A DNA stretch of 50,188 nt, taken from contig JAGATA010000035.1 of the NCBI GenBank assembly GCA_017621475.1, forward strand, positions 1-50,188, read 5' to 3'. Shown one piece after another: positions 43,936-50,188 of this stretch. The DNA is from Clostridia bacterium (GTDB taxonomy: Bacteria > Bacillota > Clostridia > Oscillospirales > CAG-272). A program made the position numbers and the translations under genes. The notes under the pieces were generated by a model. That model saw nothing but the letters and a program-made list of their open reading frames with translations. It ran no database searches and was not told the origin of the DNA. Numbering within the stretch: the first letter of the stretch is position 1; every line of letters starts with the position of its first letter.

Positions 43936-44010
43936 ACAGTATCGCATAAAAAGCAAATTTTTCTTTATTTTAAGAAAAATCTGCAAAAAGGCGGATAAGG
44001 CACCAATGTT

Positions 44011-44151
44011 ATTAAGTTAACAAAAAGAAAAGGCTCTCCCTTCGGGAGAGCTCCCGCCGTAGGCGGGTGAGAGGGCGATATTCCTATGGTAACCGCCCTC
44101 TCCGTCACGTTTCTTGTGCCACCTCCCCCGGAGGGGGAGGCTTAACTTAAT
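44011..44151. repeat. Small repeat with 10-bp terminal inverted repeats
   Basis: ATTAAGTTAA (44011-44020) and TTAACTTAAT (44142-44151) bound a 141-bp element whose inside holds GGCTCTCCC/GGGAGAGCTCC, GCCGTAGGCGGGTGAGAGGGCG and CCTCCCCCGGAGGGGGAGGC hairpins. It separates pfkA from polA and may also act as the pfkA terminator. Confidence 0.65.
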
Positions 44152-44174
44152 GATATTGCGGTTTGGAGTCCTTT

Positions 44175-45236
44175 TTATCTTATAAGATTTGCAAGTCTGT
44201 AATATTCCTCTGTGCGAGCCTTGAGGACCGCGCATCTTTCGTCCATCCAAGCCTTGTCTTCGGGGGGAATAGCCGCGATCTCTTCCTCTGTAAGTTTGCC
44301 TTTGTAGAGTTTGTCGAGAGTGAGAGCTTTCATAATATCCACGTCGCAGATCTTGCCGTCGTTCTTGCAGATAACCACGTTGGATTTGCCTGCGATAAGT
44401 CTTTCAACAGCCGCAGCGCCCATCTCGGAAGCTGTGAGTCTGTCTTCAAGCGAGGGGCAGCCGCCGCGCTGAACGTGAGCGAGAACGCAGAAACGAGTAG
44501 TGATGCCCGTTTCTTCTTCGATCTTCTTTGCGAGCTTTTCGGCGTAGCCGGGCAAGCCCTCGGAAACGATAACGATTATACCGCGTTTGCCGTTAAGACG
44601 TTGTGTTTTGATTTTTTCGATAGCTTCTTCTTCATCGAAAGGCACTTCGGGAATAGCAACCGCGGAAGCACCTACTGCAATACCCGTGCGAACAGCGATG
44701 TGACCTGCGTTTCTGCCCATAACCTCAACTACGTTGCAGCGAGCGTGGGATTCGCAAGTAGCGCGAAGGTTATCTACCATTTCGATAACCGTGTTCATAG
44801 CTGTATCAAAGCCGATCGTATAGTCTGTGGAAGTAACGTCGGCGTCGATAGTGCCGGGAACGGCAACTGTTGGGATGCCGAGCGCGGAAAGCTTTGTAGC
44901 ACCCATAAACGTACCGTCACCACCGCAAACGATCATACCGTCGATATTGTTGGAACGGCAGATATAAGCCGCAAGCTCCTGATATTTGGGGTCTTTAAAC
45001 TCTTCGCATCTTGCGGAATAGAGCACTGTGCCCGCTTCCGTAAGGATATTGGAAACGCTCGTGGGGTTGGAAAGATCTCTGAATTTTCCTGCAAGAAGAC
45101 CTGCATAACCTTCTTCAATGCCAACGACCTGAATGCCGTTTGCAATAGCAGTACGGGCAGCCGCGCGAATAAAGGAGTTCATACCCGGAGCGTCACCGCC
45201 GGATGTAAGGATAGCTATTTTTCTTATTTTTTTCAT
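44175..45236 (-). CDS. pfkA: 6-phosphofructokinase (ATP type)
   Basis: It phosphorylates fructose 6-phosphate in glycolysis. The 353-residue protein has the ATP loop TSGGDAPGMN at 11-20, GGDGTFMGA at 105-113 (Gly, not the Asp of PPi enzymes), PGTIDAD at 127-133 with catalytic Asp131, MGRNAGHIA and HVQRGGCPS. The usual PGTIDND is changed at one position (Asn to Ala132), and there is a C-terminal extension of about 30 residues over E. coli PfkA. The frame is open to a TTG at 45251, but the ATG at 45236 has GAAGGTG seven bases upstream. It is last in an operon with the DUF6062-like and endonuclease-family genes. Confidence 0.93.
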   Translation of the reverse strand: MKKIRKIAILTSGGDAPGMNSFIRAAARTAIANGIQVVGIEEGYAGLLAGKFRDLSNPTSVSNILTEAGTVLYSARCEEFKDPKYQELAAYICRSNNIDGMIVCGGDGTFMGATKLSALGIPTVAVPGTIDADVTSTDYTIGFDTAMNTVIEMVDNLRATCESHARCNVVEVMGRNAGHIAVRTGIAVGASAVAIPEVPFDEEEAIEKIKTQRLNGKRGIIVIVSEGLPGYAEKLAKKIEEETGITTRFCVLAHVQRGGCPSLEDRLTASEMGAAAVERLIAGKSNVVICKNDGKICDVDIMKALTLDKLYKGKLTEEEIAAIPPEDKAWMDERCAVLKARTEEYYRLANLIR

Positions 45237-45277
45237 TTTTATCACCTTCAAATTTTAAATTCTTTTATTTTCAACAA

Positions 45278-45982
45278 TTATCTTTCCGTTTTGCCGCCGG
45301 AGAGAAAATCCAGCGCACGCGGAATGGAATCCTTTGCGTTGCCCCAAGGCTCGTTATCGTAACGATAATCAAACTTTTTGCAGAACCAGCTAACATCCTC
45401 GTTAAGGGAATCGATATATTTTCTCTCTATACCCTTTGCAACCTCGAAAAAGTCTGCAAAATCTTTTTTGCTAAGGTCGGATCTGCCGTATTCGAGAAGT
45501 CTTCTGTAATGAGGCAAGCAGAAACAGCGCTGTTTTTTAAATTTACGTCTGAACTCGTCATCCGTTTCCCAGATGTATATCGTATTTGAAAACATTTTTG
45601 CAAGAGAACCGGATATTTTGGAGCAAAGATAGCAAGTGCCGGACAATTTCTCGATAGCGCTTTCGGATTTTTCGCCTTTAGTATCGAAAAGAGACTTTTT
45701 GAAAACTTTATCGTTTACCTCCGCAATGTGGCTTTCGAGAATGAGCGCAAGCGGCAAGCGGTTGCCTTTTTCGTACATTTTGTTAAAATGCCCGCGGCAG
45801 AAGCCGAGCCTGTTCGTTTCTATGCGGATGTCGGGCTCCATCATAGCGGCGCCCAGCACCGCGTCAAGCGCGTTATTCTCCAGCATATCGTAAAGCTCAC
45901 AGAAAGGGCAGGAGGGCGTTTCGCTTTCGGAAGTTTTATCAAACGCTTCGTTTATCGGTATGGTATATATGGTTTCCGGCAT
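45278..45982 (-). CDS. DUF6062 family protein
   Basis: A 234-residue cytosolic protein with two similar Cys/His modules: CPFCELYDMLE (25-35) with FCRGHF, and CYLCSKISGS with FCLPHY. Each looks like a C-x2-C plus C-x2-H zinc site. This is the pattern of DUF6062, found in many Clostridia with no known function. It starts 27 bp after the endonuclease-family gene and ends 41 bp before pfkA, so the three are likely co-transcribed. Family assignment is from recall of the motif. Confidence 0.75.
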   Translation of the reverse strand: MPETIYTIPINEAFDKTSESETPSCPFCELYDMLENNALDAVLGAAMMEPDIRIETNRLGFCRGHFNKMYEKGNRLPLALILESHIAEVNDKVFKKSLFDTKGEKSESAIEKLSGTCYLCSKISGSLAKMFSNTIYIWETDDEFRRKFKKQRCFCLPHYRRLLEYGRSDLSKKDFADFFEVAKGIERKYIDSLNEDVSWFCKKFDYRYDNEPWGNAKDSIPRALDFLSGGKTER

Positions 45983-46009
45983 TTGTTTTCTCCTTTAATT
46001 TATTTTTTA

Positions 46010-46819
46010 TCAGATAACGAGGTCTGCGTAGTAGGGCAAGTGGTCGGAGGCCTGCGTTACGGGGATTGCCGCGTCTTCAACCGTAAATTCATCGGAAACG
46101 AAAATGTAGTCTATGCGGATACCCTTGCCGCCGTTGATCTCTTTTTCGCTGAGGCTGGAAAGATCAAATCTGGAGGGGAATGTTCTCATTTCCTGATCCT
46201 TGCAGAATTTGAATGTATCCGTCATAAGCTCGTAAAGCTCTTTAATTTCCACATCTCTGTTCCATTCGGGGTTGATAGCGCCGCCCCAAACGTTGAAGTC
46301 CCCCATAATGATAAGGGGGCGTGTTCTTTCTTTGATGAGCTTTGTGAGGATCTTCATCGTTTCGGCTCTTTCCGTTTTTGCAAGACCGAAGTGAGTAACC
46401 ACAACTTCAATCTCCTTGCCTTCTTCAATAAGGATGACGTTGCGGAAAACGCCGCGTGTTTCGTAGTATGTGGGCTCGGATTTATCTTCGGGATCCGGAA
46501 CAGGGATAGCTTCGGAGTAAAGAACAGCATATTTGGAGAGAAGCGCGTTGCCGTAATCGCCGCGCGCACCGGGTCTGCCAAGAGCCGTAGCTCTGCCGAA
46601 GCGGCTTTCGTAGGAAATGCCCGAATGTCTTGCGATCTCTGCGGCAATATTGATGTTGCCACTGCGAGGATGGTTGAAGTCTATTTCGTTAAGACCGACG
46701 ATAGCAGGAGAATATTCGCCTATAGTCTTCGCGCAAGCCGCAGGATTGGGCTTTGCGGGGAGCTCGCCGCTGTAATCACGTCCGCCTGCAACGTTGTATG
46801 TCATAACTCTGAGTTTCAT
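46010..46819 (-). CDS. Endonuclease/exonuclease/phosphatase family protein
   Basis: A 269-residue EEP-fold hydrolase. MTYNVAGGRDYSGELP holds the first metal-site Asn, VGLNEIDFNHP the catalytic Glu, THFGLAKTERAETM and MGDFNVWGG the Asp/Asn pair, RIDYIFVSD the Asp, and ASDHLPYYADL the final His. No signal peptide. Substrates in the family range from DNA to inositol phosphates and sphingomyelin, so the role is open. The ribosome site is AAGGGG. A good promoter lies at 46862-46890, and DUF6062 and pfkA genes follow. Confidence 0.9.
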   Translation of the reverse strand: MKLRVMTYNVAGGRDYSGELPAKPNPAACAKTIGEYSPAIVGLNEIDFNHPRSGNINIAAEIARHSGISYESRFGRATALGRPGARGDYGNALLSKYAVLYSEAIPVPDPEDKSEPTYYETRGVFRNVILIEEGKEIEVVVTHFGLAKTERAETMKILTKLIKERTRPLIIMGDFNVWGGAINPEWNRDVEIKELYELMTDTFKFCKDQEMRTFPSRFDLSSLSEKEINGGKGIRIDYIFVSDEFTVEDAAIPVTQASDHLPYYADLVI

Positions 46820-46861
46820 AATGGTACAACCCCTTTTCTTTAAATAAAATTATACATAAAT

Positions 46862-46890
46862 ATTCTAACACTTATATGGATAATTGTCAA
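46862..46890 (-). promoter_or_regulatory. Promoter of the EEP-DUF6062-pfkA operon
   Basis: TTGACA at 46885-46890 and TAGAAT at 46862-46867 on the minus strand with 17-base spacing. Confidence 0.8.
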
Positions 46891-46959
46891 CTTTTTCTTA
46901 AACTCAAAGAAAAAAGAAGCGCACGTGTGAAAAATTTTTGCAAAACGCGCTTTATATGC

Positions 46960-46993
46960 AAAAAGCAGAGGGCATATGCCCTCTGCTTTTTTG
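46960..46993 (-). terminator. Terminator of the 47002 lipoprotein gene
   Basis: AAAAGCAGAGGGCAT/ATGCCCTCTGCTTTT is a perfect 30-base palindrome (46961-46990) flanked by A and T, eight bases after the stop. It shares its stem start with the terminator at 3915-3944. Confidence 0.82.
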
Positions 46994-47001
46994 CGGTGTG
47001 G

Positions 47002-47904
47002 TTATTCTTCGCTTTTCTTTCTATCTTTTTTAGTGCGAATTATCGCATATATCACAGCGGCAAGGAGTATCAATATCACCCACAAAGACGGGCTGTCTTT
47101 AAGCATTTCAAGCAAAACCCGCGACAGCGGAACACCCGAGGGGGCATTATCTTCAATATACGCTTTGCGTTTGACCGCGTAATCCTCGGAGGAATACCAA
47201 GTTTCTTCAAAGCTTGTGTTATTCTCGTAAAAAATATTATTAAAATCATATACACCGTAAACGCCGTCTTTTTCCGTGAGCAGAACAGGTGAAGCGTGAT
47301 GATAGACGTTATCGCTTACCAAAATACAATCATCCCAACTGTGTTTTTCCGCAAGGAACAATATCTTATCGTAAAAACGCATATGCTCTTTATTCAAAAA
47401 AGCCTCGGTCGGCGCGGTAATACTCCACTGCGTATAGTGAAATTCTTTATCCCTTGAATCGTAATAAATCGCCGCTTCCGCTATAGCTCTCTGTTCTCCG
47501 CCAACATCCGCAAAAACGGGAATGTATATATACTCCAATCCGTTAAAAAGAGCACTTTCGTATCCGTTCTCATCAAGGCAAAGAAGCCCGTCAAGGAAAT
47601 CCTCCGATGCCCAATATCCTATGTAATATCTGTCGGTGTAAACTCTGACGTTTTTATAAACATCGCCATATCCGTAGTTCTCAACATCATCCTCATAAGA
47701 TTTTGCTATATCGTATGCGGAAATAGCATCTCCCACAAGGCGCTGCACATCATAAACATTTCCATCGACGTATATCTCATTTGCGAAAACGGAGTATTCA
47801 AGATTATCAGGAGCTTCAAAGGAAAGATTTGAACACGCCGCGCACAGCAAAAAAATTGTCAGTGCAAAAAAAGCGCAAACGCATTTTTTGAAAATTTTAT
47901 TCAT
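47002..47904 (-). CDS. Uncharacterised lipoprotein with C-terminal membrane helix
   Basis: A 300-residue protein with a lipoprotein signal ending LLCAAC (Cys24), a Tyr- and Asp-rich outer domain (about 30-255), and a C-terminal helix LWVILILLAAVIYAII followed by Lys/Arg residues. So it should be anchored at both ends. I recognise no domain. The ATG at 47904 has GGAG eight bases upstream and is preferred over a GTG two codons earlier. It lies 24 bp after the lectin plus cysteine protease gene on the same strand, so the two may work together. Confidence 0.78.
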   Translation of the reverse strand: MNKIFKKCVCAFFALTIFLLCAACSNLSFEAPDNLEYSVFANEIYVDGNVYDVQRLVGDAISAYDIAKSYEDDVENYGYGDVYKNVRVYTDRYYIGYWASEDFLDGLLCLDENGYESALFNGLEYIYIPVFADVGGEQRAIAEAAIYYDSRDKEFHYTQWSITAPTEAFLNKEHMRFYDKILFLAEKHSWDDCILVSDNVYHHASPVLLTEKDGVYGVYDFNNIFYENNTSFEETWYSSEDYAVKRKAYIEDNAPSGVPLSRVLLEMLKDSPSLWVILILLAAVIYAIIRTKKDRKKSEE

Positions 47905-47928
47905 CGTCACGGCTCCTTTTTAAATATT

Positions 47929-49989
47929 TCAACCGTAAAATGTGTCAACAACAACACTGGGAACCCAATAATACGGTTTCCCACTATCGCTTTCATATGA
48001 CTGCAATTCATCATAAGTTAGCTCTTGGGGATTGCTACGAGCAGGATTATTCACTATGTATATATAGCAACCTAAAGTTTCATCCCATCTATATCCAACT
48101 ATTATAGTTGCATGTCCGTAAATATCTACATTTTCTCCCGCAACATTAAAGCCTCCGCTAAGCCGCACAATAGGATAGCCATCGTAAATAAATGCCTGGA
48201 TATACGCCTCTTCATATGAATAAAGTTTGCTGTTAAACTCCATATTCCCGCCAGCCAAATCATTGAAATATTGCGCTGCAGATTCAACGTCAGTATAATA
48301 TCCTGTTTTTAAATTTAATCCCTGTGGATCATTATTCCAATCGTACGTTTCATATGTTGCAGTCGCATCACCGAAAACATCGTAAACCGCCTTACGTTGT
48401 TCAGCTAAAATCGTATCTGCATCACCATAGTTTGCCGCAGTCGGATAGAAAGTTCTAACCATCATTTGAGCACAAGTTACCCAACACCATTTGCTTGTTT
48501 GTTGCATAATCAAAGGTGTGTTTAAAATTTTTTCATCATCAAACACACGCCATTCGTGTAAATATGCACCGTTATACTCATTTTGAGAAATATATGAACC
48601 TATTTCATTACTGGTTGCCGTCATAGCCAACGATGTTCCTATATGAGATTTTGCCTTGATTTTATAAGTACCATCAACTGTTTTTTCGAATGTCCATAAT
48701 TGTCTTTCCAGTATGGAAGTTGAATATGACTGAACTGTTATACTTTGACCTTCAAGAGCAGATGATGGGGCCGTTAAGTACAAATTATTATTGATGTTTT
48801 TGATCTTATACGCTCCTTCAGAAGGATAGTACTCTAAGAACCACATTTGATTGATTCCCGCACTATGCGATGATTGTTTTACAATATTATCAGTAGTGTC
48901 TGATTGTAAATTAAGCATCGAATGTACATTTTGTAAAAATACATTTTGATTTTCAAACTGTATATCAATTATCCAATAATAAAGCCACGGCGCGTTAGGA
49001 TAAGTAGCATAGAGACGAACTTGACCATTTTCAATGCCACGAAAATAGCCTGTAGTAGAACCAACAGTCGCAATATTTGTAGAGTTTCCAGAAATATCAG
49101 CAACAGAAAAAGTTACAGGTCCATTTCTTCCTATAGTAGAACTATATGCTGAAGCACTATATGAAAAATAACTTCCTTTAGCCACTCCAGAAGTAAAATG
49201 TGTCATTACAACTCCGTCAATACTTGCACCTGTATATGCTTCAAAAGTCCACATTCCCCTAAGCCAAAGTGAGTTTTCCATAATTAGTTGAGCATTGTTT
49301 ATGCTATTATCAGGAGAAGATAAATATAAGTTTTCATCAATATATGTATTTTGGATTGTATAATAATTACCCTCTTGAGCAATTATCCAACGTTGATATT
49401 GGTATATATTGTTTAAAATTTCTGTAGTTGACATAGTTTTTACTGAAACTAAATCCGAAGAACTGTTGTTAGGAGCAGATACACCCAAACTATTATTAGT
49501 CATTGGTCGTATGCTGTAATAATTATGGCCATCTGATGTGCCAAGATATGTTACTTTAAACAGTTGTGCGCGATCATTTGAGTTAGTGTATTGATTTTGT
49601 ACTATCGCCGTCCCTGAAGTTGCTCCTGCATTATTGGAAGCCATAGACTTACCATTTTGAGCATTTATAATAACATACACTCCATCGGCCAATCTTCCAT
49701 TTGAGTTTGTTGAAATTGGTAACATTGCATCGTTAGACAAGCTATCTTTCAGAAACTCTTTATTAGGAAGATAATCTGGATTGGGAATAATTCCGTCAGC
49801 CTCTCTAAAATCACTGGGCGTAAGATATTCCAAAGACGTATCTTTTTTCAAGTCTTCTTGCCATTCTAACGAAATGTCATCAATTATTATACTTTCTGCT
49901 GCTAAAATCGTAGTGTTAAAATATGGCATTAACAGCATTACCATACCTAACAATAAACCAATGATTTTTTTGAACTTCCTATGCTTCAT
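47929..49989 (-). CDS. Secreted ricin-lectin plus papain-like cysteine protease
   Basis: A 686-residue exported protein. Signal peptide 1-30 (MKHRKFKKIIGLLL, AxA-like end). A charged spacer follows to about 100, then a ricin-type beta-trefoil (about 101-250), a bacterial Ig-like segment (about 255-345), a second lectin-like domain (about 350-490) and a C-terminal peptidase. That last domain has the QQTSKWCWVTCAQMM motif with Cys502, His626 in YGHATIIVGY and Asn in IVNNPA, the triad of AvrRpt2/C39-like enzymes. AGGAGG lies before the ATG. It is more AT-rich than the core genes, so it may be transferred. Signal and promoter match the lectin-metzincin gene at 4530-5731. Substrate is unknown; glycan-bearing host or microbial proteins are a guess. 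Confidence 0.85.
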   Translation of the reverse strand: MKHRKFKKIIGLLLGMVMLLMPYFNTTILAAESIIIDDISLEWQEDLKKDTSLEYLTPSDFREADGIIPNPDYLPNKEFLKDSLSNDAMLPISTNSNGRLADGVYVIINAQNGKSMASNNAGATSGTAIVQNQYTNSNDRAQLFKVTYLGTSDGHNYYSIRPMTNNSLGVSAPNNSSSDLVSVKTMSTTEILNNIYQYQRWIIAQEGNYYTIQNTYIDENLYLSSPDNSINNAQLIMENSLWLRGMWTFEAYTGASIDGVVMTHFTSGVAKGSYFSYSASAYSSTIGRNGPVTFSVADISGNSTNIATVGSTTGYFRGIENGQVRLYATYPNAPWLYYWIIDIQFENQNVFLQNVHSMLNLQSDTTDNIVKQSSHSAGINQMWFLEYYPSEGAYKIKNINNNLYLTAPSSALEGQSITVQSYSTSILERQLWTFEKTVDGTYKIKAKSHIGTSLAMTATSNEIGSYISQNEYNGAYLHEWRVFDDEKILNTPLIMQQTSKWCWVTCAQMMVRTFYPTAANYGDADTILAEQRKAVYDVFGDATATYETYDWNNDPQGLNLKTGYYTDVESAAQYFNDLAGGNMEFNSKLYSYEEAYIQAFIYDGYPIVRLSGGFNVAGENVDIYGHATIIVGYRWDETLGCYIYIVNNPARSNPQELTYDELQSYESDSGKPYYWVPSVVVDTFYG

Positions 49990-50009
49990 AAGAAATTCCT
50001 CCTGTAATA

Positions 50010-50062
50010 AAAATATTTTACCACACTATTCCAAAAAATGCAACAGTGCAATAATCAGTAAT
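50010..50062 (-). promoter_or_regulatory. Promoter of the lectin plus cysteine protease gene
   Basis: On the minus strand TTGCAT, 17 bases with ATAGTGTG, then TAAAAT. The flank ATTGCACTGTTGCA matches ATCGCACTATTGCA at the other lectin-protease promoter. The last bases of the window (50166-50188) also repeat the CTCTATATAGTAA motif of 5839-5851. Confidence 0.6.
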
Positions 50063-50188
50063 TAACAGAGAGAAAAAAATTCTCTTTCTTTCCCCTCCTA
50101 CTTTATATATAGCAAAATCGCCAAAATGTTCGCCAATGTTTACAAATTGTTTACAATTAAGCCGATTTTTACTCCTCTATATAGTAAT

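Overview
The window looks like chromosomal DNA from a low-to-mid GC Firmicute of the class Clostridia, probably an uncultured gut relative of the Oscillospirales or Christensenellales. The reasons are two T-box leaders, a THF riboswitch in front of a folate ECF transporter, a short HisG paired with HisZ, strong GGAGG-type ribosome binding sites, TTGACA-17-TATAAT promoters and many hairpin-plus-T-run terminators. The placement below class level is inference. No rRNA, tRNA, CRISPR array, transposase or phage gene was seen.

Layout. 1-6900 (minus strand): ridA and ilvA behind an isoleucine-type T-box; a glycerophosphodiester phosphodiesterase; a ZIP metal transporter; a Thr/Glu-rich lipoprotein; a secreted ricin-lectin plus metzincin-like protease broken by a one-base frameshift; and a GalM/LacX-like mutarotase. 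6990-18117 (plus strand): a complete branched-chain amino-acid cluster, ilvB-ilvN-ilvC-ilvD-leuA-leuC-leuD-leuB-ilvE. It is preceded by a strong promoter, a 35-codon leader peptide rich in Ile/Val/Leu codons and an attenuator-like terminator. 18078-18935: repeats and a candidate small RNA unit. 18936-23117 (minus): marR and a heterodimeric ABC exporter. 23534-26700 (minus): a T-box-controlled ABC importer of the TrpXYP/COG2984 type.

26721-36341 (minus): the histidine operon hisZ-G-D-C-B-H-A-F-IE, ending in a truncated PHP-type histidinol-phosphatase homologue whose recognisable metal-ligand positions are substituted, then an RlmA-like methyltransferase. 36529-39359 (plus): THF riboswitch, folT, folC and an unfamiliar glycosylase-like ORF. 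39352-50188 (mostly minus): a 404-bp nested inverted-repeat element, an AraC regulator, a lipoprotein, polA, pfkA, a DUF6062-like protein, an endonuclease/phosphatase-family protein, another lipoprotein and a large secreted ricin-lectin plus papain-like cysteine protease.

Together the core encodes Ile, Val, Leu and His synthesis. Isoleucine control appears at two RNA points: a T-box on ilvA and a ribosome-dependent attenuator on ilvB. The two secreted lectin-proteases at opposite ends of the window share signal-peptide sequence and a promoter with the same palindromic element, which points to one regulon. At least three families of short palindromic repeats sit in intergenic gaps, including two gaps inside the leu operon.

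The most notable observations are the ilv leader-peptide attenuator (unusual for Firmicutes, where T-box or CodY is normal), the degenerate PHP protein in the his operon, the shared lectin-protease promoter, the orphan small RNA unit near 18580-18714, and the gene-free structured block between hisF and hisIE.
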